From Pampus argenteus (lineage: Eukaryota; Chordata; Actinopteri; Scombriformes; Stromateidae), in NCBI GenBank assembly GCA_036937835.1, contig CM072868.1, forward strand, positions 7,203,001 through 7,267,000: a stretch of DNA of 64,000 nt. Direction: 5' to 3'. Of the stretch, positions 23,541 through 36,600 are shown piece after piece. Below the pieces are notes generated by a model. The model saw nothing but the letters and a program-made list of their open reading frames with translations. It did no database searches and had not been told where the DNA came from. A program made the position numbers and the translations under genes. Every line of letters starts with the position of its first letter. Position 1 is the stretch's first letter.

Positions 23541-26320
23541 GCTTGCACCACATGTTGCAGGGCAGGCAGCCAGCCATCCACGGTCAACACACCACTGATC
23601 CCACTATTACAAAGAGCTGAGCTCCATCCCACACCCTCAACCCCTGAAGGCAGTCTGTACCATTGCACTCCTATTTTAACGAACCTGTGTGGGCTTAACA
23701 ATGTGCACAATGGGGTTTAAAATCCAGGCATTCCCTCTGGACATTGTGATTCATTGACAGCAATAGCAATTGCCTTTTGCTTAAAATTCAAGCTACAAGC
23801 CTAGATTTGTCTGTGCTTCAGTTATATAAAAGTCATAAAGAGTATTAAGAGAGACTGAATGTGAAGCACCCCTACATTATCACCCTTCAAGTAGAAAACA
23901 GGCTTAATATTCTAAACTAAAAACTAATTGGCACTGACGCATACATTATTTTTTGTACACTTTTGTGCATTTGTTTCTAGTGTGAGGAATGTTTACTTTA
24001 TTCCTTTATTTTTAGAAAGACAGACAGTATTTTTATACCTAGCTAGCTTTACAATTGTTTTACAATGGAGAAGTCATTTGGAAAGTAAGGAAGTATGGTT
24101 ATGAAGGAGCAGACGGGAGATACTGTGTCTCGAGGTCAGCTCCGCTGGGCAGCACACTCATTCAATCACTTGGACACAGATCAAGAATGGTGAGAGCCTG
24201 TATATCTTGCCCCAAAATTAATTGGTTTCCTTTTCCATTAAAAAAAAAACCCCGCAAATGAGTGGCTGCTGTTGAGCAGAGTGTAAGGGGCAAAGCAAAG
24301 GGCAAGGGGTTCATTTTTCTTCTCACTTACTGTCGATGGGGGATAGGTGGCTGGAAGAGAATGATAATAAATCCAGTGAAAAAATTTGTATCAGGAAAAA
24401 AACAACAACTGTGGTATTGAGGGCCATCTATCTGAGATTGTATACATAGTATTTCAGAGCTTGAATCTCATATCTATCATGATGAGATAGGAAGGAAAAT
24501 TATCCTGTAAACTTATTCAAAGTCTGTGATTGTGATGCACAGCAAGTTTGTGTTCATGTGCGTCTGTGTGTGCGCGTGTGTCTTCTTTGTGCAACTGGTT
24601 TCTTGTATGTATCAGCCAAACCATTGGCTGGTGGATGACTTTTACAATTGCTGCTGTATTTACGCCATCCGTTGTCATCGTCGTCTATCACATTACTGCT
24701 AACCATTTTCCGAAATATATTATAAGATTTTACATTGATTTCCTTCCTTCCAGAAATCAACTGTAATACAACTGCAGCCAGGGCCTGCTATGAAACTTGC
24801 TTTGTTGGTGCATTCAGAGAAGTTGCCAAAAAGCATTGCATTCATGAGCTAGGTTGGTCTAAAATAAAGCCCTGAGGATAAAAAGTAAGTAAGCAAGCAT
24901 AAACCTTGTGAAAGAGATAATTTGAATGTTCCTGAATTTAAAATGTTGTTCTTTAGCCAACTGTCAAATATATAATGATTCAGCATACTTGAATGCGCCA
25001 CCAAAGATGATTTTCAAAACAGTCCAGTTGCTCCCTGGAAGGGACTATGTGGTAGACTCTGAAAACAATAGCAATGAAATGTCAGAAATGTTTTATAATA
25101 AGGCCTCAAAATTGAAGCATTCCTTCTGACTACATGTCATGTTGTTGATACTCTGTGTTTAGACGACAGTTTCCAGGCAGTAATGTTTCTAAAGGATATG
25201 GAAAAAAAACAGAGAGAGGCTATGCATAGATGTCATGCTGGGCTCTAGGGTCAAGTAGAGCAATGTCTGTCTGATTACCTGTGATTGTAGGGAAATTACT
25301 GTGCAAAGGCCATGTCATCACAAACCCTTTTAGCGGTCTGAGGCTGTGTGTCATATTGTCTGATTCTGACCGAAATGGGTTGTGAATTATATGTTTGAAT
25401 GCAAAATGTACGGCTGCTGAGACACTCGGAGCAGACTGTTTGGAAAAAGGTCAGATAAGGGTTGAGATAAAGCAAGAGCAACAAAGAAGAGCGTGCTCTA
25501 AGAAGGCCTTTTAGTAATGGGTGCAAATTATATCCTGCTAATCGGGATCAAAAAATAGATCAAGAGAAATGTACAAATATAAAAAGAGGCTTCAGCTTGT
25601 TTAAAGCATGGGTTTTAGCTGTTAGTGTTTCCATGCAACCCACAATTTAGTTCAGGAGCTGTGTTCACTTAGTATTTAGATTTGACTCCCCGCCCCCCCA
25701 AACTCAAAAAAAAAAAACCCAAAACATTTTATTTTATTTTATTTCTATTTGCCCATATATTATAACTACATGTTTGCTGCAGTCCTGGGTTTATTTTGTT
25801 CTTGTTGCACTGCTGCCATTTCCCATTAATGTCAGTCATGATTGCTTTTCTCGACAATCTGTGTCCTGACATCCCACCACTCATAACGGCGCACAACCTC
25901 ACCCTGTTTATACTTCAAAACCTATTAATCAGCCTAGAGTCACAAGAGTCTCTGCTTCTCCCCACAGCAGACTGAATCTGCTATCACAGTGTTATTTCAC
26001 TTCTGATGTCCTCCGTCTTCTGCCGCTGCCACTCAGAGAGGCAAAACACATACTGTATGTATGTATAGACTAACACATAATAACAAACTCCAGGAGGGGA
26101 AAGGATATACAGCTGTGATATACCCCCCCTCAAATCCCCCCCACTGGCATGGCCTTTTCACACGAGCTATTGTAGGTCTCTTATCGCCCACATTTCTTTC
26201 ATGTGCAGTAGCAATATTTCTGCACTGAATGGTTTGGACGCAACTATACATCAGCAGACACTCTCTGTAGGAGTGTCCTAGAGGACAGAGAGGTAAACAC
26301 GTTCAGGGCTTGCTCAGTCG

Positions 26321-26345
26321 TCTCTCTCTCTCTCTCTCTCTCTCT
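26321..26345. repeat. (TC)12 microsatellite
   Basis: An uninterrupted TC array. Confidence 0.95.
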
Positions 26346-27525
26346 GTTTCTGTGCTGTCATGTTGCAAAGCAGAGGGGGGAGTCAGGATGGGAGGAGGAG
26401 ATGAGGAGTGAGAAGCAGTGTTTGAAGTGTATTAGTACACAAGCAAGCCTGATTAGACAAGAGAACAACAGCACTTTGTGGTTTCGTGTTTCAGCTCCTC
26501 CTCACTCCTTTTGTAATTCAGTATTGAGACCACATTGTACTGGCAAACAGTCTGCAGTACATGGGTAGGAAGTAAGTCATTATACATATTTATTGACTTC
26601 CATAATAAGGCTACTTTTGGGAAGGCAAGAATTATTAATAATAGTCTACAGATATCATGTTACAGCACAATTAAGCTGTGGTCGGGTCTACTTGTTTCCC
26701 ATGTATTTCAATGAACTGTCGTCTCTGTTCAGTTCAGTCTGTTTTACCTCTCTGCCTAAATTAGCCTCTGTTAACCTGCTAGCCACACTAGTACCTGCAC
26801 TTTATGTTTAAAAACGTGCGCCTGATGATCTGATTAAATTAAATATTATTAGTATAGTGATGTGTTGGTTGTTTTTTGGGAAGTGTGTGTCCTACAAAAA
26901 TGGAGAGTATAAAGAGAAGTGACAAAGACTTGGAGACACTTTTGGTCGTCTTCTGCTCCAACTGTCTGCCACTTTCACTTATTTTTGCCTGTCCGTGAAT
27001 TAACACAGCTGCCATGTTTCATATCCACCACCCACAATTCTACGCCTTGAGGGTTGTCTAGACATGCTTGAATTTGGACACTACCCTTTTCTCCTTCCTG
27101 GTATCCTCTACGGTTCTCTGTGGTGGCCGCACATCGCCTCCTGTGGTGTTATAGCCAGACATTGAGTTGGCTGCCACATATGCCATCTGGACCATCAGAT
27201 CCTATGGAGAGAGTGCCTTGTCAGGGTCAACCAGGTAGTCCAGTGGAGCCTAGCAATGCCAGCTGGTGAGAAAGCATTTTCATTTTCCTGGTTATTCTAT
27301 TTACGGACGCAGTGGGTTGGGGGTACTTGAGCAACCCCTGGAATAGGCCAAAATTCTGCCTTAAATGTTTTCTTTGTAAAACAAAAAATATGATGAATGT
27401 AACAAAATTTGTACAATAAATAGATGTTTGCTAATGCTTAGTTTAGTAGTTATCAAACAGTTTATTTAACACTTATAACAGTCAATAATCTAATGTAATA
27501 TGCAATATGATCTGGTGGATTTACA

Positions 27526-27827
27526 ATGTTGTTTTGGATCTATGAAATTCATAAAGGAGTTGTTTCCTTTATATCTAAATTATGTGGAGGAAGGCTTATT
27601 GACAAATATATCGCTGGACGATGTGTTGTGGAAAAACTACAACCAGGAGACAAAGTTCCTGTTGACAAGAGGTTTAATATTGTTGACACAGTTGGTCCTT
27701 TTACAAGAATGTCTTAAATATTGGCCTTCACAAGCAGGAAATACCTGCCAAAAATGTGAAAGACACTAAAATCTTCTTAGAAAGAGTGAATGGGCTTTTG
27801 AAAGTATTATTTTTGCATAGTACTTGA
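27526..27827 (+). pseudogene. Degenerate DDE_Tnp_4 transposase fragment (ISL2EU/Harbinger-like)
   Basis: The first frame (27526-27717) reads HKGVVSFISKLCGGRLIDKY..., then LQPGDKVPVDKRFNIVDTVG, then a stop. This matches the transposase pattern of fish DDE_Tnp_4 elements: G.ISFVSK..GGR.SDK...LL.PGD.VMADRGF.I. A second frame (from 27720, shifted by two) continues with IPAKNVKDTK.FLERVNGLLK, matching the following IPAF....QLS..EV..TR.IA..RIHVER.IGRLK block. The conserved (A/V)D(R/K)GF core survives only as VDKRFN, so one catalytic Asp is retained and Gly is lost. The frame has a stop, a frameshift and substitutions, so the copy is dead. The remaining body and the terminal inverted repeats are not recognisable. 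The name is from motif memory; the superfamily is more certain than the family. Confidence 0.7.
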
Positions 27828-28280
27828 CCAGTCAATATACTAAACATAACAAATTAGAGTTTGAGAATATTCTGTTGTTCCTTCAATGTAAGGATATTTG
27901 TAAATATTGCTTAAGAATAAAATGTAAAAAGCATAATTGCCCTGTGAAGGGTGCTATGAAGATTATATTTGTGGATAATAACAAAAAAAGTGTCAAAAAA
28001 TGAGAGCAAAATAAAGAAAACTGTATGCTTGGGTCTATTGTTAAAGTCCAATGTGTGGGTATTTTGTGTAGCCTCAAGTTTAGAAACAAATGTAATCAAT
28101 TGTATTTGTTTAATAAATTATGTTTCCCACTGTAGCAAAATGTAAATAAATAATGCATATTACACCAAAGGAAAATTAATTGTAACACCTCTACTATAAA
28201 CAAAAAGTTTAAATAAACTTCAATAAAGCACCAGATATGCATATAATGTTACAACAAATTAAATATTTCACTAAATCTAG
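27828..28280. other. AT-rich flank of the transposase relic
   Basis: Very AT-rich DNA (several TAATAAA/AATAAA words), possibly the 3' remainder of the same element. No inverted end or target duplication could be matched. Confidence 0.3.
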
Positions 28281-30104
28281 GGCTGCTCACTGAAAGTCGA
28301 AGATTGGGATCAGTCTGAGACTCCTCAGTTGAGCAGTTGAGTTTGTCATTCAGTGTGCAGTGTAAAAGCAGTGGACCGAAATGTCCCCAGAAGAAGCTGC
28401 AGAGTGAGCACTCCTCACTTTCACACTGCTCTCCGGGGGAAAAAAATCATTCCACTATGTCAAGTGGTCCCATCTGCTCAGTGAAGATTCCTGCAATGGG
28501 TACGGGCGGCTGTGGACCCAGACCCAGGGTGAATCTGAGGAGGACAAGCACTGGTCACACTGAGATAACTTCTCTCTTCTGCTTAGAAGTGCTGTATTTA
28601 CAGCTCACTGCAACTTAATATGATATAGTCTCTTGTTATCTAGTGTTGACAAAACGTGTAGTTGCGCATTTCCGATCCATCGTTAGTATAGTTAACATGC
28701 ATTCGCTCGGAGATATAACTTGGCTTGTTCACTGTATTATTTGAACGTTATAACTTAATGTCCCGCTGAACCCCCTTTAAAACATCTGGCAGCTCAACAG
28801 GCAATGCATGTTGCCACATATTCAGTGCATATGTGTGTTCAGTGTAAGTAGTGATTCAGCATTCAGTAGAGACACAGAATAGCTCTTAATTAAATCATCA
28901 CTGAAACTCATGCCAATGGATTTTCTGATTGCCAGATAGTCTATTTGGGGAAAAAAAAGGATAATAATATCCGTATTGAACAGCCAAATCCAACAAAAGT
29001 CGGGTACAACCCTAATTAAATCTAAAAGCAGTCCCATCTTCACGTGGGTGTTGCCATGACAGGACCTGAGCCATCCCCTCAACAGCAACAACTGTGTTGC
29101 TCTGGCAACATGATCCCAAAACCCACTGTCCCTCTAGTAGCTCTCGAAGACAACATCTTGAGGACACTAGGCTATGAAGTCAGTGTTTCATATTGCAGAC
29201 ATGCAACGGACACTGCACTTGATTGTAGTAGTCATGGTAACGCAGCTTCTTTTGGTTCATATATAGTCCTCCAGTGTCATAGCTGGCTGTGAAGGGGTAC
29301 TTGATCTCACATATCCCACAACGGTCAACTTACCTGTCCGTCTGGAGAGGATGTGACATGGTGCCACTTAATATTAGTGTCGCTCAAAACATTCTGCATG
29401 CAGTTCTTGATTATAAAGTCCTGGCTTTCTCCACTATACAGTAGAACAGCATACAGCGTGATCACATTTATGTGACAATAAAGTATTTAAAGCCAATTAT
29501 GCCAGCTTTTAAATATATACATATCTCGCCTGGTAGCTAGTTTCACAAGTCTGTGGATGCATTGGATCTGTGAGATGAATCCAAATTTTCCAAATTTACA
29601 ATTTTCCAAATAACCTAATCTTAAAGAGCAATTTAACACCATCTGAAAGTCCTGTGATTTAACATCTTACCTTACTGCAGTACTCCAGGGTGTTCACCAC
29701 AACACCTTTTGTTGGGTGTGGCTATAAGTCCAACAAAGCACATTACCAATGCTGGGTAATCATGTCACTAGGTGCTATTTTGCATCATGTCTAGCTAGAT
29801 CAAAGTCTTACTGAAAGCAGAAAATAAGGTTTGCTCTCTGCGTAGTGCAGTTAAGATAGAGCCAAAGTTGCCTCACAGAGCTGAGTGTTTTTAAGTGCTA
29901 CACTAAAGACAATGGATACGCTTGGTTTCCCTCTCCCTATAATCTTGTTTTGTAACACTTTTCTTTTTCTCTGTTTTTAGTGTAAAGGGAACTTTTTTCA
30001 ACATAGACGGCATTGCCAGATTCAAAAATAGAGGTGTTTTTATACACTGCTAATGTGATGTCTGTCACATCGCGGTGAGGTCAAGTGGGGGTTTTTGTCT
30101 TGTT

Positions 30105-30333
30105 TCGTCACTTCCTGTTTTATTTTGATATTCACTTGTCCTCTCCTTTCAGGCCACTTGCCCTTCCTCATGTGTCACCGGTCTGATTGTCTTCCCCGCC
30201 CTGATTGTTTCCATCACCCTGTGCATATATATTGTCTCGCTCTCTCTTTGTCCCATGCCAAAGTGTTTCGTCTTCTGTCGATCACCCAAGCCTTCTTGTC
30301 CGCCATAGCCACAGCGTGTTCTTATAAGTTTAT
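30105..30333 (+). mobile_element. Possible fish interspersed repeat (3' end of unknown type)
   Basis: A C/T-rich run with CACTTCCTGTTTTATTTTGAT, then CTGATTGTCTTCCCCGCCCTGATTG and a TATATA...GTCTCGCTCTCT stretch. I recall this order of motifs as a recurrent sequence in fish genomes. Its class is unknown to me and the ends cannot be set. Confidence 0.35.
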
Positions 30334-30505
30334 GTGCTTCCTTGATGAAGATATTTTCTGTTAATACTTTACAGCCATAGTCATAGTGATACTTCTTGGA
30401 TGAAGATATTTTCTGTTGTTACTTTTACAACCAAAGTCATAGTGATTTCTTCGAAAGTTTTTGTGTCACTTCTTTAGAGAGATTTTCTGTTGTTACTTTA
30501 TAGTC
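30334..30505. repeat. Short tandem repeat, 55-74 bp unit, three imperfect copies
   Basis: The phrase CTTC(C/T)TGATGAAGATATTTTCTGTT, followed by TACTTT-ACA(G/A)CCA-AGTCATAGTGAT, occurs at about 30337 and 30392. A more diverged third copy (GAGATTTTCTGTTGTTACTTTATAGTC) ends near 30508. The first two copies are 55 bp apart. Confidence 0.7.
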
Positions 30506-33036
30506 TTGAGTATGGAAGTAGCCTGGAAGACATTATGGCGGCCCCACCTTCCCTTTACAGCTTTCTTGTTAGGGCCTTTAGGAATGAAAATAGTCATGTA
30601 GTAGTTCAGGCTCAAGGCTATGAGTAGAGGGATAAACACTTCAAAAACTGCTTGCTTGTTTTGTTTTGTTTTTTTATATGCAAACAACATCCCTTGAATA
30701 TAAAATCATTATGCAGTCTTGGATTAATAGCCATATAATATTACCAAATACTATCAGCACATTGTCAGTAAATCAAAACAAAACTTGGCACTGCAATTAG
30801 TTCTCTACTAAATGCCTTTCTGACCACCGGGATGCCATTAAGTATGCATTAAGGAAGTCTTTTTAGATGTCAGTTAACAGTGCATAGCTCTCCCCCTCCA
30901 GCCTGGTGAGCCTGCGCAGAAAAGATATCAGACATGAGAACCCAAGGCTGTTTGGACCCGAGGTTGCCTTCTATAACACCACCATTTGGTTACATCATGA
31001 ATATTGCAGCACATTAATTCAATATTTTAAAAGGCTGAGGCGATTTCCAGCACGCACGCCACATACAGTATCATTTCTACATTTGTGTCAGATGTTTTTT
31101 TCCCCGCTGCTTCCTGATGTCTGATAGATTTAACAGTGGTTTTAATAACAAGCAGGACATGTTTATATGCCAGCAATTCTGCATAAGTGAAATAATGTAT
31201 TCTACAGTTGGCCTTTTTTTAAACTTGTCTCTCACGAGACATCAAAGAGCGTGAATTTTAAACGGCTATTATCCTCATATTAAGCCCGAGTTTATGGCAC
31301 TTGCTATGGAGTGCTTTTTGATTGTGTTATTCCATTATTTTGTCGAGAAGCTTACATTTACATGTGAGTAAACAGTGAAAACAAGTAACGGCTCAGACTA
31401 AAGTCAAAGCATAGAGACCTCATTTATCTTTCTCAACAAGAAAACCATTTGTAGCTGAGCTCCATGTACACACACACAACTGCAAATTCAAACACGCACA
31501 TGATTGCTCATATATTCTCTCCATCTGAGTAATAGACTCGGGCAAACCATAAAAGGGCAAATACACACACGGCTAACCAACACAGCACACTGTGCAGGGC
31601 CCACCCTTAGTAGTTTCACTCACACACACACACACAAACACAGCAGAGAGGACGGATGGGGAGAAAGAAGGCAAGTGCAATGAATTACAATCCTACACTG
31701 CAGATCCCTTTCTTCCAGACATATGACATTTAGTCAGTTATCGTAGCTGTCAAAACAAGTGTTTTCTCCACTCTGCAAAGCACAGTAGGCAATGGCGTGG
31801 GAGATAAACAAGGAGGGAGGAAGGGAGGGGAGATAAGAGGGAGCCCAGAGTGGTGATCTATGAGATGGAGACAAGCTTGAATGATTAACAGAAGGGGAAA
31901 GTAAAGATCAAGCAATATTTAAGTCATCAGACAGCATATTATGGAAAATTTATAGCACTGAAAACATAGTCGGCCTCTGTATTTCTGCCATTAACCTTCT
32001 ATCATTCAGCACTTCAATACCACACCCATCCAAAATTACCTCCACTTCAACCCCCACATGGTAGCGCCCATACAGTAGCCTTCTCTGAACTGAGGCTGAT
32101 CACAGACTGCCTCACTGTGGACGCATCCAGCCCTGGAGTCAGGCCCTGGGGAGGAGAGGCTTCTGAGTTTAATTGCAGAGCTCTAATTTAGCTGCTCTTC
32201 TGATGATCTAACGCCGTTTCCCCAGTTTCCATTTTAATGCGTGATTAGATGCTCATAGACAGTTTGTATTTACCTACTGTTGGCAGCCAGCATGGATAGA
32301 TGCAATATAACATTGCTTTAAAAGACTGTAGTAAATGCACAGACGTGTCTGAGATTATCATTCAGCGATGTGAAGCCATAGGCTATCAAGAAGTAAGGGT
32401 TTTAATGACAGGACACAGCTCAAATCGCTGTTCTCCGTCATATCCTGCCAATCCTTGACTACTGCATCATGACTAATAGTACAGATGAATACAATTTGGT
32501 GCTGCAATGAGCCAGAGTCTCTCAGTGCTCATTCAGAAGTGACAACCTGTAGCTCTGTTCATTTTCCAATCCTTTTCTTGGACAACCTCTGTTGCTCCTT
32601 CATTACCATACATTGATCGGAGTAAAGGACTCCACTTTGAGTTGCTCTGGGCTGCACATTAAACTGCTATTCATAATCCAAGTGGCCTTTTATAATGCTA
32701 AACTCATCCCCGTCTGTGTTTTTTGTAAAAAAGACCTCACATTATGAAACAAATCAACAATTTAATACTTAATGAAAATGTGATTTCCATTGCTTGTGGT
32801 GGACATAATGGCACCATTTATTCTGAAGTGGGCTGCATGTTTATAGCACACATGGTATTGAAAACTCATATTATTAACACTCTGAAAGCTTGAGCTATCA
32901 TAATTGCTGCATAATGTCCATATTGTATGTATTGATGAACTAAAATCACAACCATAAAACATTTTGTAAAAGCCATACTTAAAATTTTTTACACAATTTC
33001 AAACATAGATTTTACAAGAAATGCTGCCTCTTTGAG

Positions 33037-33647
33037 TCAGGCTACGTTTACACGTAGCCGGGTATGTTGAGAAACGAATATTTCCCTCCCTCCGTTTTCC
33101 AAAATAACATCGTGCACATAGCATCGTTTTCAAAAAAGTTTTCGTTTACATCAACCCGCATAAAAACGCCATCAAGCGCCATCATACAGCAGTCCTCCCA
33201 GGTCGGACCCAAAACCGGCGACGTTGGCGGTGACGGCGACTGGGTCTTCGAATAGGTGGGAGAAGTGATAAAAGTGCTGACCTCCGAGCCCTCATTCGTC
33301 TCTGGTCATCGACATGATGCATCAGCTGTGTATGCAAATGCAAACACATAAGAAGTGTTTGCACCAGAATAAATGCGACTGCTACTCTGAGCGCTTCCAT
33401 GATCGTCGTCATAGCAACAAGTAAACATTGGTCGCACTTTTAGCGCATCAGCTGCCTAAAACTCCGTTTATCTCAATTTACACGCAAACGCAAAACCGGA
33501 GTTTTCCAGAATCTCCACTCTAGCCGGAGTTTTTAGAAAGATTCGTTTTCAGAGGCGAATTCACCGTTTGCGTGTAAAAGATAGGTACAAACGAAGGGAA
33601 ATGTCTCCGTTTTTAAAAATACCCGTGTACGTGTAAACAGGGCCTCA
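33037..33647. mobile_element. MITE of 605 bp with about 50-bp terminal inverted repeats
   Basis: The left end (33040) begins GGCTACGTTTACACGTAGCC and continues GGGTATGTTGAGAAACG...ATTTCCCT. The reverse complement of the right end (33644) begins GGCCCTGTTTACACGTACAC and continues GGGTATTTTTAAAAACGG...ATTTCCCT. The two ends agree at roughly 80% over about 50 bp. Both are flanked by TCA (33037-33039 and 33645-33647), a possible 3-bp target duplication as in PIF/Harbinger elements. The interior is unusually CpG-rich and has no transposase frame. The element is non-autonomous; superfamily assignment from a 3-bp duplication is tentative. Confidence 0.8.
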
Positions 33648-36600
33648 GTGTTGCAGCGTTGGATTGAGATAACCCAACCACAGCATGGTGAGTTTGGCTT
33701 ATTCATGCTTTCTCTGTCTCGGGGAAGGATATAGTTCTTCAAAAAGCTTGAATACAATCAAATGTATAGAAGGGAATCGCATTGCCATCCTGAACTTTCT
33801 CTGTTTTTGATGAAATCTCATATTTCCAAGGACTGGGTGCTGTGTCTTATGAAGAAATCCATGTATGATTGAAGTTTAAGCATCTCTGAAGAGTGTTATA
33901 GCACATCTCAGACGTATGTGATGCTGCAACATTAACATTGTTGTGTGTTGTTGAGCTTTCTGATGTATTCTGGATAGGTTTCCTAAATTGCTTTCTCAGT
34001 ATCGTCTTAATAAAACTATTCTGTTTTGATTTGAAAAATGGAGAGAAAAAAAACCCGTGTGGAGGCAAGGTGGTCAACACTAAAGATTATGAAGAGATAA
34101 ATGTGCACTGGAAGTAACTTGGCAAGTGAGGAGTAAAGAAAGAGCTGCAACCAAAGTCGCTCAGCAAGCTATAGAAAGCTTGTTTAGCCATCCATATCTC
34201 TTTATCACTCCCCTCCCTCACTCCATATCTTCCTCTATCGTCCTCCCTGAGGATCCCTCTCATGTTTTCTGCACTGGCCTATTAGAGTGTACATCCAGCC
34301 GGTGCCACATTAAAATCCCTACAAGCCAGTGCTTGTGGACTCAGATAAAGATCCCTCTTTTTTTTACTGAATAGTCTGATCCGTCTCAGACAGCACACAC
34401 TACATTAATATTCTCCCACACATCAGAGACAAAAGAGCCCCAGACCCATGTGCTGTACTGACTGGTGTGTCATCTGTGCATCATTCAGAAAGGGGGAAAA
34501 AAGAGAGAGAGAGGGAGAGAGGTAGGGGGCGGGATGGAGGTGGGGATACTCAAATATATGATAACACTGCATGAATTTTTCATCTGCCAGCAGCTGTTTT
34601 CGTAACCTTTTCTCAGGGCAGCCTCTGTGGTTTCTGCAGTGCCAGAGATTCATTGGCATGTCAAGCTTGGCAGCCATGGGAATCTGAAGGCATGAGGGAA
34701 ACAGAAGAGGTGGGGTCATTGGCCATGGTGACAGGTCAGCTGTGGGGGGGACGAATGTGTTGGTCTCTTGGGACTTTGGTTATGTTTGAGAAGACAATGG
34801 GCATGTGTTGTGGTGAATGGATGTCCCTGGCAAGATTCCCACTTAGGGAGTCAGGCTAGAGACAGGATGCTTAGCCCTGAAGAAACTGCCCAATGCCTCT
34901 GTGCCAATTTGGGTCCTGCTGCTAGTGCACGATGGCAAAGAAAAATACCCCTCCCTCCTTTTTCCCCTCCCCTGTGAAAAGCACCCTGACCTGAATACAG
35001 ATTCAGACGAATAATACTCGCTCCGTAGACGAGGGCAGACACGACGTTTTTGAGTATTCATCATCTAAAATTCCCCATCTTGCCCCTTCAAGGTGAGATT
35101 TTGGGTGTGAGGACTGCAGCATTATGCTCTGGCTTGTGAACCAAGTGAGAAAGCCCAAGAAAATACCGAGTGAACACTGTGAGGAGAGAGAAAAACAAGC
35201 AAATGTGACTGCGCAGTTGAGAGCTGCAGCCCCAGATTCACAATCATACTGGGAATCACAACACTTTTTAATAATTCAGGATGAATAGAGGGTGGTGGGG
35301 GGGAATCTGCAGCAAGCAAGGAAGCCAAGGAAATGACGGGGAGAAAAAGAATCCAACAACACTCACTGTGCAAAATCTGGAGATGCATGAATGTCTGAAT
35401 GGCTGCTATAAGGTTACGCTATATATACAGTATCGGTGTATAGAGAATTCTTTTAGCATAGAGAATCACTGGTTCATGTTATTTATGACCTTGTTTCACT
35501 GGCATATTCTCTGGCAACAGTCTACCTCACCGTGAAGTCTTCATTTTGATGTACAGCTATGCTTAAGGTTCTTAAATTGAAATGCCAAATTAAAAATGAA
35601 CTATCAATTTCACACTGTAAACATCAAAATACCCCGTGAGTGGTAAACTAAGTTCTGCCTATACCCGAGGACACATTTTCAAGTACCAAACTAAATGAGA
35701 GTTTGTATAATTATCGTGGTTTGATTTTTCAATTTGTCAAAGCACCTGTACGGTTTCTCAGACAATACCTTGCTTTTTAGCGTATTATTATCCTAATTGA
35801 ATTTTGTCTCAAATGAATCGGTTCATATGGTTGTTCTACTTCTCTCGACCCTAGCCCAAACCACATCTCATTATGTTCCACTATTCTTAATTTCTTACCA
35901 GTGGCAACAAGGTAGCGAGCGAAAAAAACATTTGCCAATTAGTCTGAGCCCTTGTGATTTTGCCACTCTTGCTAACAATTCCAATTTGCATTAATTATTC
36001 ATTTTGAGGGCCACACACACACGAAGACACACACACACACACAGTTGTCCCTGCCACAAGAGCTTTAAAGAGGAAGTGCTGCGGTGAGATTTGATCGTTT
36101 GTGTTGACGCTGTTCTGTTTCAAATACCGCCACTTAGCATGTCTGTTGTCCTGTTTTTCCTATGTTTTATTGTTTTATGCTGCTAATCATCTATAGAGGC
36201 ATCATGTTGAAATCCATTGTCTATTCTCAAATTGGATTCCAATTAGTATTTTCAATAAGTAGAAAACAAATTTGGTGAAAACAACATCCCCTGTCTATGT
36301 GCAGAATGCAGTGATCCCTGAAGAGGATCTTTTTTTTTCTTTTCTGTGACCTATGTTCCCTCTGAAGTCTGTCCTTGCAAATCTGCATTCGAGAATGAAA
36401 CTGCACCAGTCATCCTGCAGTCTCGACAAGAGGCAGCAGATCAGACAGAAAACACCTTGGCGCATTGTTCATACCTCTATTCCCTTTCAACAATTGCTTG
36501 TTTATCGTTGGGACTGGAGATAAGCTGGATCTCTGTGAGTGTTTACATGGCTACAGGGGCCGAACATGCTGAGCTTCGGGGTCACGGGACTGGTGCTGAG

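Larger units (their letters stand above)
17833..27480 (-). other. Presumed RTN4RL1 intron 1, segment between the CpG island and the transposase relic
   Basis: AT-rich non-coding DNA with no supportable exon. It holds poly-T/poly-A tracts (18006-18020, 18887-18904), a 59-nt nested hairpin at 21037-21095, a 17-bp near-perfect palindrome at 19603-19619 (CCTTACTG, T, CAGTAAGG), GTTTT-type repeats near 23071-23110, a purine-rich block at 23466-23540 and (TC)n at 26321. The stretch 22150-22440 is less repetitive, with AATTA/TAATTA homeodomain-type motifs, and could be conserved regulatory DNA. Confidence 0.55.
28281..33036 (-). other. Presumed RTN4RL1 intron 1, 28.3-33.0 kb
   Basis: No coding exon is supported. 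The part beginning GGGCTGCTCACTGAAAGTCGA at 28281 resembles ends of fish hAT-like short elements but could not be delimited. A probable interspersed repeat lies at 30105-30330, followed by a short tandem repeat. The parts at 31000-31330 and 32100-32250 are non-repetitive with homeodomain-type AT motifs. CA-rich spots occur near 31618-31637. Confidence 0.5.
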
